Below are positions 9,677-18,275 of a stretch of 64,000 nt of DNA, piece by piece; position 1 is the stretch's first letter; every line of letters begins with the position of its first letter. The translations under genes were made by a program, and so were the position numbers. The stretch covers positions 2,542,001 to 2,606,000 of the forward strand of contig NZ_OY970459.1 of assembly GCF_963853665.1 (NCBI RefSeq), given 5' to 3'. The DNA comes from Mycobacterium decipiens (GTDB lineage: Bacteria; Actinomycetota; Actinomycetes; Mycobacteriales; Mycobacteriaceae). The notes under the pieces were generated by a model. The model was given only the letters and a program-made list of their open reading frames with translations. It did no database searches and had not been told where the DNA came from.

Positions 9677-10501
9677 TCAGGGGTGGGCGGCGACGAACGT
9701 CTCGTTCGGAAGGCCGGCGGTAAGCACCTCGACATCGAAGGCTTGGTCGAGACGAGCGTGAAGTCTGCTGCGATTCGTGAGCAGGCCGATCTCGGCAGTT
9801 TGGTGAGCAAAGAGCCGCCCGAAGAGCGGGTAGAGCCGACGCATCATCGCCCGCTGCACGGTGGTACACCGCGCCGCACAGTAGCCGACGTGGCCCACCT
9901 CATCGGTGAGGATCTCGTTGTAGAGGCACTCGATCCGCTCGGCCACGCTTGGTTCGTCGGCGAACACCTCGACGCCGATGCGGCGCAGCTCGTCGAACAT
10001 GATGCAGCCCGCCATTTCCGCCGCGCCCACGAACGGGAAGCCGAATCGTTCGGGGAGAAACACGCCGATCTTGACGAACTGACGCATTACCAGCGGCGGC
10101 GGAACGACGTGGAACGGCAGATCGAAGATGTCCAGCACGTAGGCCAGCAGGCGGGTGTGATAGTGCTCCTCAAGCTCCACATAGATCCGCTCGGGAGGGA
10201 CGCCCTGCCCGCTGTTGCGCCCGTAAGTCTCACCCAAGCCCACGCCGAATCGCTCGGCCTGGTTCAGCTTGGCGGTGGCCAACAAGAACAGCGTCTTGCG
10301 GTCAACACCGCGCTCCGGTCGGCGGCGACGCAGATTTCGCAGGAACACCTGCCGGTTGATGGGATGGATCGACCGGACGGGGTCCGACTGTAGCGTCGCG
10401 AAGAATTCCTCCCGGCACGACAGGCGACGACGGGATAGATCGGCGTCGCCGTCGCGTCGCGTCAGGAAGGCACGGTAGCCCTCGATGCCCGAACTGCTCA
10501 T
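9677..10501 (-). CDS. Ferritin-like di-iron carboxylate protein
   Basis: This 274-residue, largely helical protein carries a di-iron ligand pattern: E112-x-x-H115 (EEHYH), E162 (GAAEMAG), then E196 and E201-x-x-H204 (NEILTDEVGHVGY). The spacing fits a four-helix-bundle oxygenase or oxidase rather than an iron-storage ferritin, which is inference. No signal peptide is seen. Its ATG overlaps the TGA of the TetR gene (ATGA at 10498-10501), so the two form one operon with the regulator first. The divergent SDR shares the promoter region, which suggests a regulated oxidation or detoxification module. Substrate unknown. It is absent from the H37Rv interval between Rv1749c and fadD1. Confidence 0.75.
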   Translation of the reverse strand: MSSSGIEGYRAFLTRRDGDADLSRRRLSCREEFFATLQSDPVRSIHPINRQVFLRNLRRRRPERGVDRKTLFLLATAKLNQAERFGVGLGETYGRNSGQGVPPERIYVELEEHYHTRLLAYVLDIFDLPFHVVPPPLVMRQFVKIGVFLPERFGFPFVGAAEMAGCIMFDELRRIGVEVFADEPSVAERIECLYNEILTDEVGHVGYCAARCTTVQRAMMRRLYPLFGRLFAHQTAEIGLLTNRSRLHARLDQAFDVEVLTAGLPNETFVAAHP

Positions 10502-11127
10502 CGCGCCTCCATCCCCGCAACGATCGTGATGACATACCGGTCCAACAGCGCCGCCCGTTCCCGGGGTGCGGCCGCGCCGGTGGCCAGGATTGCGAACAGC
10601 CCGGTAAGGAAGATCATGCCGAGTTCACCCGGGTCTGCGTCCGGCGATACCCGTCGGGCTGCCTGCGCCCGGCCAATCGCGGCGATTACGAACTCAGCGA
10701 GCGGATGCTTGCCCAGCTCGTCGGCGACGGGGCGCGTCGGCGAAAAGTGCAAGCCCAGCATTTCTCGGAAAACCACCCGACCCAACCGCCGCTCCGCGGC
10801 TAGCACCTGACGCACCAGCAGAGTTAGCACCGTCATCAGGTCGTCGGACTCGGTCGCCCGCGGCTTGAGTTTGGCCGCGATCCGGACCTCTTCGGCGCGC
10901 TCCAATTCGACTAGGACGTGCTCTCTGGTCGGGAAGTGGAAGTAGAACGTTCCTCGCGCCACGCCCGCTGCCGTGGCGATCGCAGCGACGTCGGCGTTCG
11001 CCAATCCGGACCGGTTGATCTCGGCGACCGCGGCATTGAACACCCGCGCCCGGGTCTGAATCCGCTGGGCCTCCCTAGTTCGCGCAACCGGCGGCACGGG
11101 TTCCGCCGCGGACGCTGGCGAGGTCAT
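10498..11127 (-). CDS. TetR family regulator of the ferritin-like/SDR module
   Basis: This 209-residue TetR-type repressor has an N-terminal DNA-binding domain that reads ANADVAAIATAAGVARGTFYFHFPTREHVLVEL, with the typical GTFYFHFPTR recognition helix. The C-terminal part is a helical ligand domain. The start at 11127 (MTSPASAAEP) sits 36 bases from tandem palindromes in the divergent promoter. A longer frame to 11163 would run over that site and is less likely. The gene overlaps the ferritin-like gene by 4 bases. Autoregulation and control of the divergent SDR gene are likely by analogy with other TetR pairs. Confidence 0.88.
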   Translation of the reverse strand: MTSPASAAEPVPPVARTREAQRIQTRARVFNAAVAEINRSGLANADVAAIATAAGVARGTFYFHFPTREHVLVELERAEEVRIAAKLKPRATESDDLMTVLTLLVRQVLAAERRLGRVVFREMLGLHFSPTRPVADELGKHPLAEFVIAAIGRAQAARRVSPDADPGELGMIFLTGLFAILATGAAAPRERAALLDRYVITIVAGMEAR

Positions 11128-11163
11128 GTTGGCAATGTAGCGTGTCTCGCTGGCGTAATTCAA

Positions 11164-11188
11164 TGACAGGTGTCAGCGACATGTGTCA
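11164..11188. promoter_or_regulatory. Tandem TetR-type operators in the divergent promoter
   Basis: TGACA-GG-TGTCA (11164-11175) is a perfect inverted repeat. A second copy, CGACA-TG-TGTCA (11177-11188), matches TGACA-N2-TGTCA at all but one base. Their centres are 13 bp apart. Both lie between the TetR start (11127) and the SDR start (11255). No other operator candidate is seen there. Confidence 0.65.
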
Positions 11189-11254
11189 GCGAACAGAGCG
11201 AGTTGCGGTGTGGCATATGCCCGCTATGCCCGGGTCCGATACTCGATTAGCCTC

Positions 11255-12058
11255 GTGCAGGTGGAGCTGACCGGAAAAACCGTCCTACTCACCGGCGCAA
11301 GCGGTGGCCTTGGTCGCGCGATCGCCACGGCGCTTGCCGGCCGTGGCGCGCGTCTGATTCTCAGCTCGCGCAAACAACAAGCACTCGACGAGCTCGCGGA
11401 CTCCCTGTCTGGGAGTGGGCACACGACGATAGTCAGCGACCTCGCCGAGTCAGGCGCAGCCCTGGCTCTGCTCGCAAAAGCGGGTGAGATCGATGTAATG
11501 GTCGCCAACGCCGCGCTGCCCGCCTCCGGCAAGCTTGACAGCTTCACCGCCGAGCAGGTTGACCGGGCGGTGCGGGTCAACCTCGAGGTGCCGATTCAGA
11601 TGACCCGAGCGCTGATCCCGGCGTTCACTGCCCGCGGCTCCGGGCACTTCGTCTACATCTCGTCGATCTCCGGTCAGACGGCGACGGCCTGTGCCTCGCT
11701 TTACGCCGCGACGAAGTTCGGTATTCGCGGATTCGCGCTCTGCCTGCGCGATGACCTGCGGTCCGTGGGTGTGGGTGTCTCGGTGGTCAGCCCGGGCGCG
11801 ATCAGCGGCGCCGGGATGTACGCCGACTCGGGAGCCCCGCCGCCGCCGCTGATTGGCATGGGCACCCCCGAGCAGGTAGGAGCCGGGGTGGTCAGCGCGA
11901 TCGAGCGCAACCGAAGCGAGGTCACGGTGGCACCGCTTCGCCAGCGGGTGACGGCGCGGTTCGCGGCGAACGCGCCCGAGATTTCCTCGCGCCTCTTTGG
12001 ACGCCTCACCGCCAAAGTTGCTGACGGGGTCGCGGCCGGCCAGACCGACAAGCGCTGA
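11255..12058 (+). CDS. Short-chain dehydrogenase/reductase (SDR)
   Basis: This classical SDR of about 267 residues acts as an NAD(P)-dependent oxidoreductase. The cofactor motif TGASGGLG lies near the N-terminus, then ANAALPASG (NNAG-like). The catalytic Ser is in YISSISGQTA and the Tyr-x-x-x-Lys is YAATK. The start is GTG 11255 or GTG 11261 (VELTGKTVLLTGASGG). A start at 11183 would include the operator region and is rejected. The gene is divergent from the TetR/ferritin-like operon and probably co-controlled through the palindromes at 11164-11188. Substrate unknown. Confidence 0.88.
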   Translation: MQVELTGKTVLLTGASGGLGRAIATALAGRGARLILSSRKQQALDELADSLSGSGHTTIVSDLAESGAALALLAKAGEIDVMVANAALPASGKLDSFTAEQVDRAVRVNLEVPIQMTRALIPAFTARGSGHFVYISSISGQTATACASLYAATKFGIRGFALCLRDDLRSVGVGVSVVSPGAISGAGMYADSGAPPPPLIGMGTPEQVGAGVVSAIERNRSEVTVAPLRQRVTARFAANAPEISSRLFGRLTAKVADGVAAGQTDKR

Positions 12059-12103
12059 GGGAATGCCGGTTGAGATGGGGTGTAGTGGTGGCATCCTGGC
12101 CTG

Positions 12104-12775
12104 GTGGGGCTACTGATTCGACTGGTCGAGCTGCTGCTGGTGATCCTGCCGCTCATCGGCGTGCTGTACGCCGGCATCAAGGCGTTCTCGACGTTCAGTC
12201 GGCGGCCGGGGGAGCAGGCGGGCGATCCCGCGCCGGATGGCTCGGTGCCTGCGCAGGCAACCACTCTAGGAAACGGCCCAACGCGGTGGCGGGCGATCAC
12301 TCGTGCGGTCGAGGCGCATGAGCGAACGGACGCACGTTGGTTGGAGTACGAGCTCGACGCCGCCAAGCTGCTCGACTTCCCGGTCATGACCGATATGCGG
12401 GACCCGCTGACGACCGGATTTCACAAGGCCAAACTGCGGGCCGACCTGCACAAGCCGCTGCGGGCAGAGGATCTTCTCGACGACCCGGACGCAGCGCGCC
12501 ACTACCTCGATGCGGTTGGCGACTATGTGACCACGTTCAACGCCGCGGAAGCCGAGGCGATGCGCAGACGCAGAAGCGACTTCTCGCGACAGGACCGGCA
12601 GCGGCTCGCAAGAGCGCAAAGCCTGCTGCGGGTGGCGTCGGACGCCGGCGCTACACCCCAGGAACGTGAACGCGCGTATGGTTTGGCTCGCGCCGAACTC
12701 GACGGCCTCATCGTGTTGCCGGACAGTACGCGAGCCAGCATCGAACGCGGCATCGCGGGCGAGATCGACGGGTAG
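12104..12775 (+). CDS. Membrane-anchored helical protein of unknown function
   Basis: A 223-residue protein starts with one membrane helix (LIRLVELLLVILPLIGVLYAGIKAF). A soluble Arg/Asp/Glu-rich helical region follows (for example EAEAMRRRRSDFSRQDRQRLARAQSL is part of a likely coiled coil). I recognise no family. It starts 45 bases after the SDR stop with a GTG and ends 59 bases before the D,D-carboxypeptidase lipoprotein gene. Envelope localisation next to a peptidoglycan enzyme suggests a cell-wall role, which is inference only. Confidence 0.7.
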   Translation: MGLLIRLVELLLVILPLIGVLYAGIKAFSTFSRRPGEQAGDPAPDGSVPAQATTLGNGPTRWRAITRAVEAHERTDARWLEYELDAAKLLDFPVMTDMRDPLTTGFHKAKLRADLHKPLRAEDLLDDPDAARHYLDAVGDYVTTFNAAEAEAMRRRRSDFSRQDRQRLARAQSLLRVASDAGATPQERERAYGLARAELDGLIVLPDSTRASIERGIAGEIDG

Positions 12776-12834
12776 GTCAGGTCATCCGCGGCATACACTG
12801 CTGGCGGCAACCGACGTTCCAACGAAAGGCCACC

Positions 12835-14376
12835 GTGAGCCGTCGTCCAGCTTCGTCCGCAGCGCGCGCTAGGTCTCGGTTGGTGGGATCTCTGCTCGCC
12901 CTCGGGTCCCTGTTGATCGGAGCGTGCGCAGCCAACCCGACGACGCCCGCGATGCCGAGCGAGGCGCAAGCGATCCTCGACTTGCCGGAGTATGCGCATG
13001 GCTCGTGGAACTGGGACGTCGTCGAGCTCGGCGGCGGCAAGACGTTGTATGCCCGCAACGAGAACAAACTCAACTTCCTGGGCTCTACCACGAAGTTGTT
13101 TACCGTCGGCACCTACTACGAGGAGTTCGGGGCTGAATCGACGCTGACAACCCCCGTGTATGCGATCGGGAACCGTTCCGGTGACGCACTACGAGGTGAC
13201 CTCGTGCTGGTCGGTTCGGGTGACTTCATCCTCGGCGGTCGGGGCGTCCTAGACGGGCAGCTGCAATACACCGAACCCGATCACGTCTATGCCTATGCAG
13301 TGCCGACGGTGAAGCCGGTCGCCGCCAACCCGTTGGCCGGGCTCGATAAGCTCGCGGGACAGGTCAAGGCGGCTGGCATTGCCTCGATCGGCGGCGATGT
13401 GCTGGTAGACGACAGTCTGTGGAACCCGTTCATGACCAAAGAGGGCGTCGTCACCTCGATCATGGTCAATGACAACCTGTTCGATATTCTCATCAGCCCC
13501 GGGGCGAAGGTGGGCGATCCGGTGGAGCTGGACACGGTGCCAAAGACGCAATTCTTCACCGTCGACAACCAGGCCACCACCGGTGCCGCCGGCGGCCAGG
13601 CGACGTTGGTCGCCACCCTCGAGCCGGACAACCGCGTCGTCGTCACCGGCCAGCTTCCGCTGGGCGCGCAACAGGAGGACCTCGCGCAGTTCGCGCCCAG
13701 CCCGGCCGCCTACGCGCGCGCCTTGTTCATCGAGGCGCTGCGCCGTGCCGGCGTCACGGTCGACGCGCCCCTGCAGACGGCCACGGGAACACTTCCACCG
13801 CAGAGCGCCTACACCTCAGCCGACAAGGTCGCGTCGCTGACCTCGCCGCCGACCAGCATCCTGACCAAACTGGTCACCAAGATCAGCGATAACCGAGGCG
13901 CGGAGACACTGCTGTGTCTGCTGGCTAAGAAGGCGGGGTCGCGGGATTGCGAGTCGGGTGGCATGCCCGTGGTGATCGCGAAATTCGCCAAGGCGAAGAT
14001 CGAACCGGCAACGGTGAACATCTACGACGGCGAAGGGTCCGATCCGGCCTCGGCGACACCAGCGGCGATGACGCGCTGGCTGACGTACATCCACAGCCAA
14101 TCCTTCGCAGCACTATTCGAGGCCGGGCTGCCCGACATTGACCACGACGGCAAGATCATGGTGAAAAGTGGTCTATCGGCGCGACCCGAAATGGGTCCGA
14201 TGCCGGCTATGTTCGTCGCCGCCGGACAGGCCGGCTACCTGATGACCGCCAGTGGCAAGGAGGCGGTGGTAGCCGTCTACGCCCTCAACGGGACCTATCC
14301 CACGGTCGCGGAAGGTTTGGATCGAGACCTGTCCAACACCGAAAAGGTGCTGAACCAGATTCAGCGGTCGAGCTGA
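12835..14376 (+). CDS. Lipoprotein D-alanyl-D-alanine carboxypeptidase (S13, PBP4-like)
   Basis: This 513-residue penicillin-binding protein of the DacB class would cleave the terminal D-Ala or cross-bridges of peptidoglycan outside the membrane. The N-terminus is a basic plus hydrophobic leader with a lipobox ending IGAC, lipid Cys at 31. The catalytic triad boxes are S84-T-T-K87, SDN (in TKISDNRGAETLL) and KSG (in IMVKSGLSARP). The long insert between boxes one and two is typical of S13 enzymes. GAAAGG-type spacing (GAAAGG at 12821-12826) supports the GTG start at 12835. It resembles Rv3627c but sits in a different place and carries a lipobox. It ends 8 bases before the convergent NYN gene. 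Confidence 0.88.
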   Translation: MSRRPASSAARARSRLVGSLLALGSLLIGACAANPTTPAMPSEAQAILDLPEYAHGSWNWDVVELGGGKTLYARNENKLNFLGSTTKLFTVGTYYEEFGAESTLTTPVYAIGNRSGDALRGDLVLVGSGDFILGGRGVLDGQLQYTEPDHVYAYAVPTVKPVAANPLAGLDKLAGQVKAAGIASIGGDVLVDDSLWNPFMTKEGVVTSIMVNDNLFDILISPGAKVGDPVELDTVPKTQFFTVDNQATTGAAGGQATLVATLEPDNRVVVTGQLPLGAQQEDLAQFAPSPAAYARALFIEALRRAGVTVDAPLQTATGTLPPQSAYTSADKVASLTSPPTSILTKLVTKISDNRGAETLLCLLAKKAGSRDCESGGMPVVIAKFAKAKIEPATVNIYDGEGSDPASATPAAMTRWLTYIHSQSFAALFEAGLPDIDHDGKIMVKSGLSARPEMGPMPAMFVAAGQAGYLMTASGKEAVVAVYALNGTYPTVAEGLDRDLSNTEKVLNQIQRSS

Positions 14377-14384
14377 CTAGCGGG

Positions 14385-15266
14385 CTACGAAGTTTGCTCG
14401 ACTTTCAGGCGCACCAGGCGCGTTGTGCTGCTCTCATCAAGATCGACGAGGTCGCTGCGTGAGCGCAGGAAGTCGCTGAACGACTTGAAACCCAGCGACT
14501 TCTCGCTGAACGACGGGTCCATCCGCTTCATCTGGGCCTTGACCACGGAGTTGTGCAGCCACTCGACGTCATCCTTCTCCTGGCCGATCCGCAGCGCGCG
14601 TTCAAGCAGTCCGGTGGCGGCGGCCTGCGGGTCGGGCGGCGCCGGTTCGTCGTCGGGCTGCGCGGCGCTCCCGCGGCGGCCACGCTTCTTGGGCTGTGGC
14701 GCGGTGGGGGTGGCGGATATCCCGGGCAGCGCGTCATACGTGACGAACTCGTCGCAGGCTGCGGCCAGCGACTTGCTGCTGGCGCCGGCCACGCCGATCC
14801 CGACGACATAGCGGCCCAACCGCTTGCAGCGCTGCGCCAGCGCGATGTAGTCGGAATCGCCCCCGACGATCACCACATGGGTCAGGTCGGGCAACCGGAA
14901 CATATCCTCGACCGCGTCGACGGCCAGCCGAATGTCGGCCCCGTTCTTGCCGTAGGCGGCCGCGGGAAACAATTGCACGAGATCGACGGCGCGGCCGACG
15001 AGCTGGTCGTGGTAGCCGGCGTTGACGTCGGCGGACCAATCGGCATAGGCGCGGGTGAGTACCAGGGTGCCGAACGAGGAGGCGAAGTCCATGATTGCGC
15101 CGAGGTCGACGGTCGCCAGCCGAAGCCGTTCCTTGTCCAGGCCCTTGGCTTTTTCCCGCTGGAAAGTGTTGCGGCCGTGTACCTGGTCGTAACGCGAAAT
15201 CACGATGTTGTCGAAGTCGAAGTAGACGGCCACCCGGGTCGTACTGGATTCGGTCATGGTCGTCAT
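14385..15266 (-). CDS. NYN-domain RNase with C-terminal OST-HTH/LOTUS domain
   Basis: This 293-residue protein has an N-terminal PIN-like NYN domain: VAVYFDFDNI (first metal Asp residues), ADIRLAVDAVEDM, and VVIVGGDSDYIALAQRCKRLGR. These match LabA/NYN RNase motifs. A basic Pro-rich linker follows at about 185-215. Then comes an OST-HTH/LOTUS-type region, LHNSVVKAQMKRMDPSFSEK and GFKSFSDFLRS, which in this family binds RNA. The ATG at 15266 overlaps the fadD1 stop (15263-15265), so translation is probably coupled. RNA cleavage is inferred from the family; the target is unknown. Confidence 0.88.
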   Translation of the reverse strand: MTTMTESSTTRVAVYFDFDNIVISRYDQVHGRNTFQREKAKGLDKERLRLATVDLGAIMDFASSFGTLVLTRAYADWSADVNAGYHDQLVGRAVDLVQLFPAAAYGKNGADIRLAVDAVEDMFRLPDLTHVVIVGGDSDYIALAQRCKRLGRYVVGIGVAGASSKSLAAACDEFVTYDALPGISATPTAPQPKKRGRRGSAAQPDDEPAPPDPQAAATGLLERALRIGQEKDDVEWLHNSVVKAQMKRMDPSFSEKSLGFKSFSDFLRSRSDLVDLDESSTTRLVRLKVEQTS

Positions 15267-16882
15267 CGTGCGCCACCCGACACCGGCGGTGCCAGGTTGA
15301 CCTTTGCCGCGCTGCGGTAGGCGTTGCCGCGCGGTTCGCGCACCCACAGGGTGTCACCCTCGCCAAGGGTCATTCCTTCGGCGATCAACTGGCGCTTGAG
15401 CACCTTATGCGTGGCCGTGCTGGGAAGGTCGGCGGTGATGCGGATGTATCGTGGCCGGGCCTTAGCGGATAGGTCGGGCTGAGCGTCGAGAAATGCCTCG
15501 AACGAGTCGGGGTTGAAGGCGTCACCAGCTTGTAGGACGACCGCGGCCATCACCTGGTCGCCGACGCGTTCGTCCCCGACGGCATACACCGCGACCCGAT
15601 TGATAGCCTTGTAGCGCAACAGAATTCGCTCGATCGGTGCGGCAGTTAGGTTCTCGCCGTCGACCCGCATCCAGTCGGCGGTGCGCCCCGCGAGGTAGAT
15701 CCAGCCTTCGGAGTCGCGGTAGGCGAGATCGCCGGACCAGTACATGCCGTGGCGCATGCGGTCGGCGTTGGCTTCGGGGTCGTTGTAGTAGCCGGTGAAG
15801 AAGCCCGACCCCATCGTGTTGACCAACTCACCCACGGCTTGGTCGGCGTTGGTGATCGCTCCGTGATCGTCGAACTGTGCGACGGCGCACTCGGTGTTGG
15901 TCTCGTTGTTGTACACCGCGACCCCGTCGATTCCTCGGCCGATCGAGCCCGGCGGTGTGCCGGGTTCGCGTATCACGATGACAGCGTTCTCGGTCGAGCC
16001 GAAGCCATCCTCGACCTGGACCCCGAAACGGCGGGAGAACTCCTCGATGTCTTTGTCGTTGGCCTCGTTGCCGAAGGCGACCCGCAGTGGATTGTCGGCG
16101 TCGTCGTCGCGTTCGGCGGTGCCAAGGATGTAGGCGAGAGGTTTGCCGACGTAGTTCATGTATGTGGCGTTGTATCGGCGGATGTCATCGAGGAAGCCGG
16201 TCGCCGAAAACCTCGCCGGCACGATCGCGGCACCGGAGACCACCGCGGGCGCCCATCCCGCGACCACCGCGTTGGAGTGGAACAGCGGCATGGACACATA
16301 GCAGGTGTCCTGTTCGGTAAGGGTGAAGCGCTCGGTCAGACTACGCCCGGCGAACGCCGCCATCAGGTGTGACACCGGCACCGCCTTGGGATCTCCGCTG
16401 GTTCCGGACGTGAAGATCATCATGAACGGATCCATCATGTCGACTTCTCGAAGGGGGACCAACGCCTTTCCAGCACCCACCAGTTCAGCCCACCGAGGTG
16501 TCGACGTATCAAGGATCTGCACGCCCGCGAGGTCCAAACCGTCCAACAGCGCCCGATTGTCGGCATCGGTCACGACGATCTGACAGTCGGCCCGCCTGAC
16601 GTCGGCGGCCAGTGCATCGCCTCGTCGCGTGGTGTTCAGGCCGCACAGCACATAGCCGCCCAGCCCGGCCGCCGCCAGCTGAGTCAGCATCTCGGGCGTG
16701 TTTCCCAGCAGAGCGCCGATATGCATCGGCCGTCGCGGATCGGCAAGTGCGATCAGGGCAGCCGACCTGGCCGCCGACTGCGCCAGGTACTGGCTCCAAG
16801 TCCATTGCAGGTCACGGTATTTTACGGCAACCGTGGGGTCGGATATGCGCTGGCGCAAGAGCGCTTGAATCGTGTCAGTCAT
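15263..16882 (-). CDS. fadD1: Fatty-acid-CoA/AMP ligase FadD1
   Basis: This ANL-superfamily acyl-activating enzyme, orthologue of Rv1750c, makes acyl-AMP and then acyl-CoA. It has 539 residues. Visible motifs are the P-loop FTSGTSGDPKAVP, the adenylate-binding GFGSTEN, YWSGDLAYRDSEGWIYLAGR, and the C-terminal THKVLKR Lys region. The start at 16882 (MTDTIQALLRQR) matches the M. tuberculosis protein; a frame extending to 16936 adds an unlikely leader. It is the first gene of an operon with the NYN nuclease. It is divergent from the Rv1751-like monooxygenase. Confidence 0.95.
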   Translation of the reverse strand: MTDTIQALLRQRISDPTVAVKYRDLQWTWSQYLAQSAARSAALIALADPRRPMHIGALLGNTPEMLTQLAAAGLGGYVLCGLNTTRRGDALAADVRRADCQIVVTDADNRALLDGLDLAGVQILDTSTPRWAELVGAGKALVPLREVDMMDPFMMIFTSGTSGDPKAVPVSHLMAAFAGRSLTERFTLTEQDTCYVSMPLFHSNAVVAGWAPAVVSGAAIVPARFSATGFLDDIRRYNATYMNYVGKPLAYILGTAERDDDADNPLRVAFGNEANDKDIEEFSRRFGVQVEDGFGSTENAVIVIREPGTPPGSIGRGIDGVAVYNNETNTECAVAQFDDHGAITNADQAVGELVNTMGSGFFTGYYNDPEANADRMRHGMYWSGDLAYRDSEGWIYLAGRTADWMRVDGENLTAAPIERILLRYKAINRVAVYAVGDERVGDQVMAAVVLQAGDAFNPDSFEAFLDAQPDLSAKARPRYIRITADLPSTATHKVLKRQLIAEGMTLGEGDTLWVREPRGNAYRSAAKVNLAPPVSGGAR

Positions 16883-17009
16883 GAATCCGATCCCATCCGG
16901 CTGTCGGGCCGCGTTATGTGGCCGCGACGCATTCATTTAGCACCATCTGTCGGGTGACGTCGATAGCCGGGGTACGGATGCGTTGTACCGGCGGCGCACC
17001 GGTCGCCCC

Positions 17010-17015
17010 TATGCT
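17010..17015 (+). promoter_or_regulatory. Candidate -10 box of a leaderless promoter
   Basis: TATGCT ends 9 bases before the ATG at 17025, and no ribosome binding site precedes that ATG. This spacing fits a mycobacterial leaderless transcript for the Rv1751-like gene. There is no clear -35 at proper spacing. Confidence 0.35.
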
Positions 17016-17024
17016 TGAGCGCTA

Positions 17025-18275
17025 ATGGGCGAGACAACCACGTGCGTGATTATCGGCGGCGGCCCCGCTGGGATGGTGCTCGGGCTGTTATTGGCGCGGG
17101 CGGGTGTGCAGGTCACCCTGCTGGAAAAGCACGGCGATTTCCTGCGCGACTTTCGTGGGGACACGGTGCATCCGACGACGATGCGGCTACTCGACGAGCT
17201 GGGCCTGTGGGAACGCTTTGCGGCGTTGCCCTTTAGCGAGGTACGCCAGGCGAAGTTAGATGCGAATGGGCGTTCGGTGACCTACATCGACTTCGGGCGA
17301 CTGCGACGCCAACCCCATCCGTATATCGCAATGGTGCCGCAGTGGGATCTGCTGAACTTGCTCGCCGAGGCAGCCAAAGCCGAGCCGACCTTTACCCTGC
17401 GGATGAAGACCGAGGTGACCGGGCTGTTGCATGAGGGTGGCCGAGTTACCGGAGTGCGCTATCGCGGCACAGAGGGCCCGGGTGAATTGCGGGCCGAGCT
17501 GACCGTGGCGTGCGACGGCCGGTGGTCGATCGCCCGTCAGGAAGCCGGATTGAGAGCGCACGACTACCCGGTGAACTTCGACGTGTGGTGGTTCAAACTG
17601 CCGCACGAGGGCAACGCGGAGTTCTCGTTCCTGCCGCGGTTCGCCCCCGGCAAGGGTCTCGGTGTGATCCCGCGCGACGGTTACTTCCAGATCGCCTACC
17701 TCGGCCCCAAGGGGACTGACGCCCAATTGCGCGAGCGAGGTATCGAGGAGTTCCGCCGGGACATCAGCGCATTGCTGCCCGAAGCGACCGAGTCGGTGGC
17801 TGCGCTGGCGTCCATGGACGACGTCAAGCACCTCAATGTCAAGGTGAATCGGCTGCGTCGCTGGCACATTGAGGGGCTACTGTGCATCGGCGACGCCGCG
17901 CACGCGATGTCGCCGATGGGTGGTGTCGGCATCAACCTTGCGGTCCAGGACGCCGTAGCGGCCGCGACCATACTGGCCGAACCGCTGCGGCAGCACCGGG
18001 TCACCGGTCGCGACCTGGCGGCCATCCGGCGCCGCCGCGTCTTTCCCACCGCGGTGACCCAAGCCATACAACGAATGTTGCACAACAGGCTACTGGGCCC
18101 GCTCCTCCGCGGTGAGGACCCCACGCCGCCGGCGGCCCTGCTCGGTCTGGTCGAGCGCCTGCCGTGGCTCTCCGTTGTGCCCGCTTACCTTGTGGGCGTT
18201 GGAGTCCGGCCCGAGCGCGCCCCGGCTTTCGCGCGTCGCGGACCCGGGACCCGGCGGGTAGCGTCGGGTCCGTGA
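17025..18275 (+). CDS. FAD-dependent monooxygenase (Rv1751-like)
   Basis: This 416-residue flavoprotein of the PHBH/UbiH type hydroxylates an organic substrate using NAD(P)H and O2. It has an N-terminal FAD site VIIGGGPAGMVLGLLLARAG with LLEKH, a middle substrate region, and the second FAD motif GDAAHAMSPMGGVGINLAVQDA near residue 288. The order fadD1-divergent-Rv1751 is as in H37Rv. Its C-terminus (RRGPGTRRVASGP) is short of the 460 residues I recall for Rv1751, so the tail may differ. The stop overlaps the next start (GTGA at 18272-18275), so it is translationally coupled to the Gfo/Idh oxidoreductase. Confidence 0.9.
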   Translation: MGETTTCVIIGGGPAGMVLGLLLARAGVQVTLLEKHGDFLRDFRGDTVHPTTMRLLDELGLWERFAALPFSEVRQAKLDANGRSVTYIDFGRLRRQPHPYIAMVPQWDLLNLLAEAAKAEPTFTLRMKTEVTGLLHEGGRVTGVRYRGTEGPGELRAELTVACDGRWSIARQEAGLRAHDYPVNFDVWWFKLPHEGNAEFSFLPRFAPGKGLGVIPRDGYFQIAYLGPKGTDAQLRERGIEEFRRDISALLPEATESVAALASMDDVKHLNVKVNRLRRWHIEGLLCIGDAAHAMSPMGGVGINLAVQDAVAAATILAEPLRQHRVTGRDLAAIRRRRVFPTAVTQAIQRMLHNRLLGPLLRGEDPTPPAALLGLVERLPWLSVVPAYLVGVGVRPERAPAFARRGPGTRRVASGP

